In this document: in pieces, positions 15,522 to 22,869 of the stretch
Layout of the letters: the number at the start of each line of letters is the position of its first letter
Position numbering within the stretch: the stretch's first letter is position 1
Assembly: GCA_016181585.1 (NCBI GenBank)
Contig: JACOYX010000004.1
Coordinates: 1-33,544 of the forward strand
DNA from: Candidatus Sungiibacteriota bacterium
GTDB taxonomy: Bacteria; Patescibacteriota; Minisyncoccia; Sungbacterales; HO2-52-23
Reading direction: 5' to 3'
Length of the DNA: 33,544 nt
The notes under the pieces: generated by a model
Databases searched by the model: none
What the model was told of the DNA's origin: nothing
Seen by the model: the letters and a program-made list of their open reading frames with translations, nothing else
Made by a program: the position numbers and the translations under genes

Positions 15522-16235
15522 CTATTGCACAGACCCGGAACATCTGACTTCTATATCTTCAAAAAGACCTTTCTGGTCGAGCTCAACAAATTTCTGTTTT
15601 GCGAGTTCGAGAATAGCGAGAAAACTAATAATAACATCAACTTTTTCGTTGGTATTTTTCACAATCTCGGAAAAAGATTTGGTGATCGCTCCATCAAGAA
15701 ATATGCGGATACTTGCGATGCGGTCTTCGAGCGACACAATGCGCCGTATTTTATCTTCAGCGAGTTTCTCCACTTTCGGTATGGCGGCAAGCAGTGATTG
15801 CACCACACCGCCAAGCAAATCGGCGGTAAGCCCCGAGGGCGGATAAAAAATCGGCTCCATCCCTGCATAATGCTCGCGCGTTACAATGCCGGCGCGGCGC
15901 TTTTCAAGCGTTTTCAGCCCGCCTGCAAGATCGCGAAACCGTTTATATTGCTCCAGGCGTTTCCCCAATTCGCCGATTGCCGCTTCATCTTCACGGGTAA
16001 GCTCGATCCCCGGCAGAAGCGAACGGGATTTTACCAACATAAGCTGTGCCGCCACTACCAGAAATTCCGCAAGCACTTCAGGATCTATTTTTTCAAGCGA
16101 CCGCACATAGCGGATATAGTCGTCCGTCACTTTGGAGAGCGAAATTTCTGAAACCGCCAGTTTTTCAGTTTCGATCAATTCCACCAAAAGTTCCAGCGGC
16201 CCTTCAAATTTTTCCTGCCGTATCTCGAAGTTCAT
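15522..16235 (-). CDS. scpA: Segregation and condensation protein ScpA
   Basis: ScpA is the kleisin that bridges SMC heads and binds ScpB. The 237-residue protein opens with the typical FEGPLELLVELIETEKLAVSEISLSKVTDDYIRYV block, continues with AEFLVVAAQLMLVKSRSLLP, and ends with the winged-helix FLAILELAKQKFVELDQKGLFEDIEV. It is the first visible gene of the scpA-scpB-dacA-mraY run. The 16236-16338 gap upstream shows nothing clear. Confidence 0.95.
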   Translation of the reverse strand: MNFEIRQEKFEGPLELLVELIETEKLAVSEISLSKVTDDYIRYVRSLEKIDPEVLAEFLVVAAQLMLVKSRSLLPGIELTREDEAAIGELGKRLEQYKRFRDLAGGLKTLEKRRAGIVTREHYAGMEPIFYPPSGLTADLLGGVVQSLLAAIPKVEKLAEDKIRRIVSLEDRIASIRIFLDGAITKSFSEIVKNTNEKVDVIISFLAILELAKQKFVELDQKGLFEDIEVRCSGSVQ

Positions 16236-16338
16236 CCCATTAGAAGTTATAAAGTAAATAACTATAAAAAATAAAAAGTGATGTATAGACGCGCATTTGA
16301 TTATAGCGCATTATATTATAGCTTCTAACAGGATTCAC

Positions 16339-16638
16339 CTATGTAGTATAAAACAATCCAATAGGAGAGTAAACCAGAAGATTTATGTATGAACCAAAAT
16401 TAGACCTACTGCGTAAAGATTTTTCTGCTGCAATTTCAATTCGCGCCAAAATCGCCTCAAAACTTTTTGGATTATCTTCCAGATGTGTCTCCTGAACAAA
16501 ATCCGAACTTTTTACCAAACGAATCCAGACGAATAAAGCCGCCTCGCCGCCGCTCGCTATCCACTCGCCAAACAAATCGGCGTACGCCGACAGTGGATTA
16601 AAAAATAAAACAGCGAACAGAAAAGTGCGTACGCGCAT
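16339..16638 (-). CDS. Small secreted hypothetical protein, tail from repeat B
   Basis: A 99-residue protein with a clear signal peptide (MRVRTFLFAVLFFNPLSAYA, cleavage after AYA). ATG 16638 follows AAAAAAGGAGA with 6-nt spacing. The mature part starts DLFGEWIASGGEAALFVWIRL. The stretch FEAILARIEIAAEKSLRSRS is encoded by repeat copy B and is nearly repeated in the plus-strand frame of copy D (FETILARIEIVAELSLISRS). The tail is therefore probably repeat-derived. No family recognised. Confidence 0.6.
   Translation of the reverse strand: MRVRTFLFAVLFFNPLSAYADLFGEWIASGGEAALFVWIRLVKSSDFVQETHLEDNPKSFEAILARIEIAAEKSLRSRSNFGSYINLLVYSPIGLFYTT
16402..16473. repeat. Dispersed AGACCTAC repeat, copy B
   Basis: AGACCTACTGCGTAAAGATT continues as TTTCTGCTGCAATTTCAATT and CGCGCCAAAATCG. 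It matches the right arm of copy D read in reverse complement over about 70 bp. On the minus strand it encodes the C-terminal half of the 16339-16638 gene. Confidence 0.85.
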
Positions 16639-16751
16639 TGATCGTCTCCTTTTTTGGAAAGATAAAAAAACTGCATATGCCAGCCCATAATACAGATACA
16701 GGCTTTAATATATGTAGTTTGCCGTAGATTAGTTTTTTATTGCGAAAGTCT

Positions 16752-18143
16752 TTAATTCAATTTATGCACTTGAATACCCAGTTCAGCAAGCTGTCGCGCA
16801 TCTACTTCAGACGGAGCATTCATCATGGGATCGCGCGCAGTGCCGGTTTTGGGAAATGCAATGACTTCGGCGATGCTCGTTTCTCCAGCCAAAATCATTA
16901 CGAGGCGGTCAAGCCCGGGTGCCATGCCCGCGTGCGGCGGCGCGCCATATTCGTACGCTTTTATAATATGTCCAAAACGTTCTTCAGTTTGTTCCGGCGT
17001 AAGACCCATAATTTCAAATACTTTTCGCTGGACATCGGGATTTGAAATACGCACGCCGCCGGAAGCGAGCTCAAAACCGTTGCACACCAAATCGTACTGC
17101 TGGGCGTGGATGTGTTCCAAGTCTTCACCGCGCATGAGTTTTTCCACATCTTCGGAACGCGGCGCGGAAAAGGGATTGTGCGCAAATGTTAAGCGTCCCG
17201 TATCCCCATCTTTTTCAAAAAGCGGAAAATTTACTACCCATGCAAAAGCAAGTGTGTCAGGATCTTTCGGATCCGTCCGCATATCAAATTTATCCGCACC
17301 AAACTTTTGCACCACTTCTTCATGCGTAAACACCGGAAACGGTTTATTTAAAATTTTTTTGCCGCATTCTTCCGCCACCACTATCATCATTTCTTCCACC
17401 ACCGCCCGTACTTCTTTTTCTGTAACAAACGACATCTCCATGTCGATTTGGGTATGCTCGTACTGCCTGTCTCCCCGCAGATCTTCGTCGCGAAGACACC
17501 TTGCAATCTGGTAATATTGTTCAAAGCCTGCCAGCATCAAAAGCTGCTTATATTGTTGCGGAGACTGGGGAAGCGCAAAAAACATCCCGGGATATTTTCT
17601 TGAAGGAACCAAAAAATCCCGCGCTCCTTCGGGTGAAGTTTTGGTTAAAAGCGGCGTCTCTATTTCCACAAACCCCTTCTGGTTTAAAAATTCGCGTATC
17701 TGCGTAGCCACTTTATAGCGCAATAAAATATTTTTTTGCATGCGCGCGCGGCGCAAATCGAGATATCGGTATTGCAGACGCGTCTCCTCGTCTATTTCGC
17801 GTCCGTCGCTATCGAGCGGAAGCGGAGGAGTTTTTGCCTCGCTCAATACTTCAAATTTCATGGCTTCGATTTCAATAGTTCCGGTGGGAATCTCCGAATT
17901 TTGCATGCCCTTCGGGCGCTCGTTTACTTTTCCTTCAAGCGCAATAACCCACTCCGGACGCAGACGGTCGGCTTCTTTTAAAAGCTCTTTATTGCCGGGA
18001 GTGAAAACCACTTGTACATAGCCCCAGCGATCGCGAAGATCAAGAAAAATAAGTTTGCCGTGATCGCGGCGCGCGGAAATCCAGCCCTTTAAAAGCACTG
18101 TTTCACCGATTTTATTCGGCGTATCTTTGGTGAGAGTTCGCAT
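16752..18143 (-). CDS. aspS: Aspartyl-tRNA synthetase, GAD-less form
   Basis: AspRS charges tRNA-Asp. The 463-residue protein has the N-terminal OB-fold (LKGWISARRDHGKLIFLDLRD), class II motif 2 (FEQYYQIARCLRDEDLRGDRQYEHTQIDMEMSF) and motif 3 (GAPPHAGMAPGLDRLVMILAG). Typical bacterial AspRS is near 590 residues; here the GAD insertion domain is gone, the sequence passing from KFGADKFDMRTDPKDPDTLAF straight to AWVVNFPLFE. Whether it also charges tRNA-Asn cannot be read from the sequence. It has its own promoter immediately upstream. Confidence 0.94.
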   Translation of the reverse strand: MRTLTKDTPNKIGETVLLKGWISARRDHGKLIFLDLRDRWGYVQVVFTPGNKELLKEADRLRPEWVIALEGKVNERPKGMQNSEIPTGTIEIEAMKFEVLSEAKTPPLPLDSDGREIDEETRLQYRYLDLRRARMQKNILLRYKVATQIREFLNQKGFVEIETPLLTKTSPEGARDFLVPSRKYPGMFFALPQSPQQYKQLLMLAGFEQYYQIARCLRDEDLRGDRQYEHTQIDMEMSFVTEKEVRAVVEEMMIVVAEECGKKILNKPFPVFTHEEVVQKFGADKFDMRTDPKDPDTLAFAWVVNFPLFEKDGDTGRLTFAHNPFSAPRSEDVEKLMRGEDLEHIHAQQYDLVCNGFELASGGVRISNPDVQRKVFEIMGLTPEQTEERFGHIIKAYEYGAPPHAGMAPGLDRLVMILAGETSIAEVIAFPKTGTARDPMMNAPSEVDARQLAELGIQVHKLN

Positions 18144-18150
18144 ATATAAA

Positions 18151-18181
18151 TTATAATAAAATATAGGTGAAAAAGCAAAAA
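18151..18181 (-). promoter_or_regulatory. Promoter of aspS
   Basis: On the minus strand TTGCTT, a 17-nt spacer and TATAAT lie only a few nt before the aspS ATG, so the transcript would have little or no leader. Endpoints are approximate. Confidence 0.5.
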
Positions 18182-18236
18182 AGATTATGCTCTAATCATA
18201 GCATTTTCTAACCGATTTGTAAAGTATTCAAAAACA

Positions 18237-19868
18237 TTATTTTATCGGCAAAGCGGCAAAGAAAGTACTCCCCTTGCCTGAGCCTTCAGATTCAACACCC
18301 ACCTTTCCGCCATGGTCTTCTGTCACACGCTTAACAAAATACAATCCGATACCCATACCATTCGGATCGCGTGCACGCGCTTCATCGGTGCGGTTGAATT
18401 TAATAAAGAGTTTCTTGATATCTTCTTTTTTAATGCCGATCCCTTGGTCACGCACGGAAAAGCGCACCCAACCAGCCCGCCGCTTCTCGAGCATAACGGC
18501 GACTTGTGTTCCCTCCGCCGTATATTTAATGGCGTTGTCGATAAAATTGATCACCACTTCGCGCATCTTATCCGCATCCAGAGAAAGCAAAGGGATCCCC
18601 TCCGCTTTGTTTTCAAATATCAAAACAACTTTTTTTGCATCGGCGTTATGTTTAAATTCCCCAAGCACTTTTTGGATTATTTCTACAAAGTTTGTCGGCT
18701 TAAATTCATAGCGGATTTTCCCCGACTCAATGCGCGAGAGATCAAGAAGGCTTGCGACAAGTTTTATGAGTTGTTCCGCGGAAATATATGTTTTCTGCAA
18801 AGCATCGCGCACGGAATCTGCAATGTGCCCCATCGAGCCCTCAAGAATCATTGAAGTATACCCCTTGATTACCGTCAGAGGAGCACGCAATTGATGCGAA
18901 GCAATTGAAATAAATTCCGATTTTGCCTGATCGAGTTTTTTTAATTCCTCGTTTGCCTCTCCGAGCGCTTTAGAGAGTTCTTCAAGCTTTTCACGCAATT
19001 GCACTTCTTTCGACACACTGCGAATCAAAAAAATACCAAAAACTATGACAAATACCAATAAAATACCATTTATCAGTAAATCTTGATTTGTTTCCGAAAG
19101 TACCGTTTCAATCAAAATAAATATCCAGATCAGCGCGGTCAAGATCTCCGTTGCTATAACTTTCATATTAAATAGATGGTGTTGCGATATCGCATACGCA
19201 AGCGTACCAAGATGAAACGGGACAAGTAAAAGTAAATACGGCTCAAAGGAAATGCCATACACAAGCGGCACCACCGAATTACCTCCAAAAAAACCAAGAA
19301 TTGATGAAAACACAATTAGCTTAATCTGTTGTGCTTTTTCTCCACTCGTATCTCGAAGTGCACGAAGCATGATAAGCAGAGTAAATATGGGAATAAAAAG
19401 ATAGTTAATAAGATGCAAATTATAAAAAGTTCCGGGAACCTCATAATAAGCAAATTGGAGTTTTGGAATTACTGTTTGTATAAAATAGCGAGAACCGGTA
19501 AAAAAATCTATTCCATTGATAGAAACCAAGATGAACGCATTGAAATAAAATGCAAAAAGAAGGGTTTTATATTTATTTTCAAGGTTCAAAAAGACGAGAA
19601 TGGTATGCAGAAACAATACATGCACGAGGATTGATCCTGTATACAAGATTCTAACCCAAAAAAGCGCTTGACCAAACTCCGTGGCAGTGAGCACAAAAAA
19701 ACGACCAACCGCCCAAATTATCAAACTGAAAGCCACCATGCCGTACACAACGTCAAAACGAGAGTGCGTGCCACTCTTTTTAAAAAGAATATTACCAAGA
19801 ATAACAAGCGCTCCAAAAGCAGTAACTGCCAAGGCGATCTGATATGCAACAATCATATATATGATCAT
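18237..19868 (-). CDS. Multi-TM sensor histidine kinase
   Basis: A 543-residue membrane histidine kinase. About eight hydrophobic segments (residues 5-28, 40-60, 70-95, 102-120, 152-170, 182-200, 208-228, 240-285) resemble the HisKA_7TM-type sensory domain that binds small ligands. A linker coiled coil (287-318) leads to HisKA with H325 (SHQLRAP), then HATPase_c with N-box NFIDNAIKY (441-449), G1 DQGIGI (474-479) and G2 GMGIGLYF (504-511). There is no receiver domain and no response regulator gene in the window. Its ATG overlaps the formyltransferase stop as ATGA. It is the third gene of an operon with an alpha-oxoamine synthase and a formyltransferase, the basis of the signalling hypothesis in the findings. 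Confidence 0.93.
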   Translation of the reverse strand: MIIYMIVAYQIALAVTAFGALVILGNILFKKSGTHSRFDVVYGMVAFSLIIWAVGRFFVLTATEFGQALFWVRILYTGSILVHVLFLHTILVFLNLENKYKTLLFAFYFNAFILVSINGIDFFTGSRYFIQTVIPKLQFAYYEVPGTFYNLHLINYLFIPIFTLLIMLRALRDTSGEKAQQIKLIVFSSILGFFGGNSVVPLVYGISFEPYLLLLVPFHLGTLAYAISQHHLFNMKVIATEILTALIWIFILIETVLSETNQDLLINGILLVFVIVFGIFLIRSVSKEVQLREKLEELSKALGEANEELKKLDQAKSEFISIASHQLRAPLTVIKGYTSMILEGSMGHIADSVRDALQKTYISAEQLIKLVASLLDLSRIESGKIRYEFKPTNFVEIIQKVLGEFKHNADAKKVVLIFENKAEGIPLLSLDADKMREVVINFIDNAIKYTAEGTQVAVMLEKRRAGWVRFSVRDQGIGIKKEDIKKLFIKFNRTDEARARDPNGMGIGLYFVKRVTEDHGGKVGVESEGSGKGSTFFAALPIK

Positions 19869-20704
19869 ATTATTTCACGGAAATAGCGTTTCAGTGAAAA
19901 TAATTTTATACCGCACCTATATAATCTGTTTATATCATTTTTTGTAGGAAAAGATACATAAAATCCTTCGCTCTCTTGCGTTAAAGCGATTACATCGCCA
20001 TACTCCATTTTCGCGATAAGTTCCAATAAAACGTCAGCGGATTGGGATAAAGCATTTCTGTCATGAAACAGTATATCATATTTACTATCGAGGTCATACG
20101 GTACCTGTGCATAAATTGCTCCGGTATCCAATGTTTCATCCACCGCGTGAATAGTGATAGCGCCTGATATATTGCGCATAAATGAACACATAATCGGAAA
20201 CGGCCCGCGACACTTCGGTAAAAGCGCGGTATGCGTGTTTAAAATGCCGTATGAGGGAATTTGAATGATATCTCTTCCGATTTTATGGTCAAAATAAAAT
20301 GAAATTACAAGGTCAGGATTATTTTCTTTAATTCTATTTATTACTTGAGGCGTATTGATTTCTTTTACCTCAATAAAAGGAATATTATACTCCCGCGCCA
20401 TGTCATATAAAGAAAATAGATGCCAAGGGATTCCCAATCGTCTCAAAAATCGCGCGCAATGCGCGAGAAAATAATAAAAACTTAGGTTAAGTCCTTGATA
20501 AATTACAAATAAAAAACCGGAACGAGAAAGATTTTTCCGAAACTGCCGGAAAAAAGAGCCGTATTTACCGCCAAAGCGCTGTGATGAACAAACAAGCACT
20601 ATCTTTCCATGAAGCGCTCTAAGGATTTTTTGAACACCCGCGCCAGAAGCGAAACTATCTAAATTTAGAAGCACTATTCGTTCAATCCGCTTTGGAGTAC
20701 TCAT
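19865..20704 (-). CDS. Formyltransferase (Fmt/PurN N-terminal fold)
   Basis: A 279-residue 10-formyl-tetrahydrofolate-dependent formyltransferase-like protein. The catalytic triad of the family is present: N156 and H158 in GILNTHTALLPKCRGPFPI and D193 in ETLDTGAI. The Fmt C-terminal OB-fold is not recognisable, and it is more like sugar- or small-molecule N-formyltransferases than Fmt proper. ATG 20704 is 2 nt after the stop of the alpha-oxoamine synthase gene; a longer frame to 20743 would overlap it. The stop overlaps the histidine kinase start. The context suggests it formylates the amino product of the upstream synthase; that substrate is inferred. A folD relic lies about 5 kb away. Confidence 0.85.
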   Translation of the reverse strand: MSTPKRIERIVLLNLDSFASGAGVQKILRALHGKIVLVCSSQRFGGKYGSFFRQFRKNLSRSGFLFVIYQGLNLSFYYFLAHCARFLRRLGIPWHLFSLYDMAREYNIPFIEVKEINTPQVINRIKENNPDLVISFYFDHKIGRDIIQIPSYGILNTHTALLPKCRGPFPIMCSFMRNISGAITIHAVDETLDTGAIYAQVPYDLDSKYDILFHDRNALSQSADVLLELIAKMEYGDVIALTQESEGFYVSFPTKNDINRLYRCGIKLFSLKRYFREII

Positions 20705-20706
20705 GG

Positions 20707-21915
20707 TTATATAATCTTTACCGCTTTCCCCAAGTCCCTGCAAATGGAAAGAAGTGTGTCAATTTGTTCTTTTGTGTGCGTTGCCATCACGGAAAATCGG
20801 ATACGCTCTTTTCCTTCAGCTACCGCCGGCCTGCGTATGCAAGGCGCTAAGATTCCTTTCTCAAACAATGCCGTTGAAAACTTCATTGCTTTTTTCTCGG
20901 AACCGATGAAAAGCGGAATAATGCTTGTCTCTTTGCCGAGCACGGTAAACCCCATTTCTTCCAGACCAGAGCGCAATTGTACGGCATTTTGAAGCACTTT
21001 TTGACGAAGATCTTCGCCGTTTTCAATTATTTCTACTGCTTTGAGAAGTCCTGCAACCACTCCGGGGATAATAGGATCAGAAAAAATATAACTCCTTGTC
21101 GTAATTCTTAAATAATCTGCTACTTTTTGATCTGTAACGACAAAACCGCCAATACTCCCGAATGCTTTCGTAAAGCTTCCCATAATCACATCAATATCTT
21201 TCCCAACCCCGAGGTGATGAGCAGTACCTCTGCCTTTCGGCCCTAGGACACCCATCCCATGCGCATCGTCCACCATCACTATCGCATCATATTGCTTAGC
21301 AAGTTCGGCAATTTCTTTAAGCGGCGCCAAATCGCCATCCATACTGAAAACTCCGTCTGTAAGAATAAGTTTTCGCTTATTTTTGTATTCCTTCAAAATT
21401 TTCTCAAGATGCGCTACATCATTATGCGCATAACGAACACGCTCGGATTTCGCCAAGCGGCAACCATCGATAATGCTGGCGTGATTAAGTTCATCGCTGA
21501 TTATAACTCCCGGCTCCTCGTTATAGAGAGTAAAATAAGGAAAAGGATCAACCAGCATGCGAATTACTCCCACATTTGCAAGATATCCGGATGAAAATGT
21601 GATCGCATCATCGCGTTCAGTAAATCGCGACAATGCCTGCTCAAGTTTGAGTTGAATATCAAGCGTTCCCGAAAGCAGACGCGTACTCCCGGAACCTACG
21701 CCAAACTGTTCAATTCCTTCAATAGTAGCCTTCTTTATTTCTTCATTCCCCGCTATGCCAAGATAGTTGTTGGAGCTAAAGGAAAGATATTTTTTTCCTT
21801 TTACCATAACCTCCGGCGAGGAAGAGACGCCATCGACAGTATAAATCGTCGGATAGAGAGAGTGCTTTTCTAAAAACTTAAGATAGTTCTCAAAATATTC
21901 ATGTGTTTTTTTCAT
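20707..21915 (-). CDS. Alpha-oxoamine synthase (BioF/KBL/SPT/CqsA family)
   Basis: A 402-residue PLP enzyme that condenses an amino acid with an acyl thioester to give an alpha-amino ketone. Marks: SFSSNNYLGIAG (43-55), HASII with H145 stacking on PLP, VDDAHGMGVLGPKGRG (215-230), and the PLP lysine K250 in GSFTKAFGSIGG. The subfamily (8-amino-7-oxononanoate synthase, glycine C-acetyltransferase, serine palmitoyltransferase, CqsA/LqsA) cannot be decided by eye. No biotin genes are nearby. It is first in an operon with the formyltransferase and histidine kinase, driven from the 21991-22019 promoter. Confidence 0.93.
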   Translation of the reverse strand: MKKTHEYFENYLKFLEKHSLYPTIYTVDGVSSSPEVMVKGKKYLSFSSNNYLGIAGNEEIKKATIEGIEQFGVGSGSTRLLSGTLDIQLKLEQALSRFTERDDAITFSSGYLANVGVIRMLVDPFPYFTLYNEEPGVIISDELNHASIIDGCRLAKSERVRYAHNDVAHLEKILKEYKNKRKLILTDGVFSMDGDLAPLKEIAELAKQYDAIVMVDDAHGMGVLGPKGRGTAHHLGVGKDIDVIMGSFTKAFGSIGGFVVTDQKVADYLRITTRSYIFSDPIIPGVVAGLLKAVEIIENGEDLRQKVLQNAVQLRSGLEEMGFTVLGKETSIIPLFIGSEKKAMKFSTALFEKGILAPCIRRPAVAEGKERIRFSVMATHTKEQIDTLLSICRDLGKAVKII

Positions 21916-21990
21916 AATATTTTTTATTCCTTAACAAAGCGCAAAATATTGTATACTTCCTGCAGAAACATTGGTTTCTTCATTAATTCC

Positions 21991-22019
21991 ATTATAATCT
22001 AAAATAAGTTTGAATGCAA
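21991..22019 (-). promoter_or_regulatory. Promoter of the synthase-formyltransferase-kinase operon
   Basis: On the minus strand TTGCAT (22019-22014), 17-nt spacer, perfect TATAAT (21996-21991). It is divergent from the plsC promoter, with the two -35 boxes about 10 nt apart. Confidence 0.75.
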
Positions 22020-22027
22020 TGGTGTAC

Positions 22028-22056
22028 TTGCCAAAATATAAAAAGCATGATATAAT
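22028..22056 (+). promoter_or_regulatory. Promoter of plsC
   Basis: TTGCCA (22028-22033), 17-nt spacer, perfect TATAAT (22051-22056); a start near 22063 leaves a leader of about 20 nt with no Shine-Dalgarno. Confidence 0.75.
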
Positions 22057-22083
22057 CTAAAGCATAACAATACGTCCTTATTT

Positions 22084-22719
22084 ATGTTCGGCTTCCTCAT
22101 ATATTTTATCCTTCAAAAGATCTATTGGCCGCTCCTGCGAGTGACGCTTTTTACTCTATTTAATGTAGAGATCCGCGACCCGCATGGGACACTCTCAAAG
22201 ACCCCCCGCGGAACGATAATCGTAGCAAACCATAAAACCCCGCTCGATCCTTTCATTATCTCAATCGCATTTCCGTGGCTTTCTTCCATATATCCGATTC
22301 GTTTTATGGCTAATTTTCGGAAATTCAACGACCAAGCGCTCGAATTTTTGCGTAAAATCGGCATAATCTATGTTATTTACTTTCTTTTCGGCGCTTTTTC
22401 TTCGCGAAGAGGGCAAGGTATTGAACGCGCATTGGAACTGCCGATTTCTTTTTTAAACCATAAACAAAGCGTCTTAATTTTCCCTGAAGGAAGCATGGTG
22501 CTGGGGCACGAGCTTGGCACGATACGCCGCGGCGCAGGAATACTCGCCGCAAAAACAGGAGCTCCTGTTTTGCCGGTTGCCCTCCGCTATCGCCGGAAAA
22601 AATATATACTGAATATAGGTGAGCTGTTTCAAGTGCCATCGTATGCCATTGAGACGGAATCTACAGAAAAAGTGCACATGGCGCTCCAGCCGCTTTTTCA
22701 AGAAGTTATCCGAAATTAG
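22084..22719 (+). CDS. plsC: 1-acyl-sn-glycerol-3-phosphate acyltransferase-like (PlsC family)
   Basis: A 211-residue membrane-associated acyltransferase, which in the family forms phosphatidic acid. It has the NHKTPLDP (NHx4D) catalytic motif near residue 49 and FPEGS near 138, plus an N-terminal hydrophobic segment and a second one (IIYVIYFLFGAF). Length is usual. There is no ribosome site before ATG 22084. It is divergent from the alpha-oxoamine synthase operon and is followed by an RND exporter, so it may serve acyl-lipid work. The exact substrate is unknown. Confidence 0.88.
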   Translation: MFGFLIYFILQKIYWPLLRVTLFTLFNVEIRDPHGTLSKTPRGTIIVANHKTPLDPFIISIAFPWLSSIYPIRFMANFRKFNDQALEFLRKIGIIYVIYFLFGAFSSRRGQGIERALELPISFLNHKQSVLIFPEGSMVLGHELGTIRRGAGILAAKTGAPVLPVALRYRRKKYILNIGELFQVPSYAIETESTEKVHMALQPLFQEVIRN

Positions 22720-22791
22720 CTAAAAATTTATAAAAACATCCTGCTTATTTTTTAAAAATAACCGTGATGTTTTATTTGTCCGCTATTTTCT

Positions 22792-22820
22792 TTGACATGT
22801 GCATATTTTTATAGTATAAT
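22792..22820 (+). promoter_or_regulatory. Promoter of the MMPL exporter gene
   Basis: Perfect consensus TTGACA (22792-22797), 17-nt spacer, TATAAT (22815-22820). The exporter ATG is 50 nt downstream, with AAAAAGGAGA at 22851-22860. Confidence 0.9.
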
Positions 22821-22869
22821 TGGAATTATTGAACATTGACATTTAACAAGAAAAAGGAGAGAAGTGGTT

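Noticed and set aside
16825-17514. 229-codon plus-strand frame
   Set aside because: Shadow of aspS, Ser-rich and without domain features.
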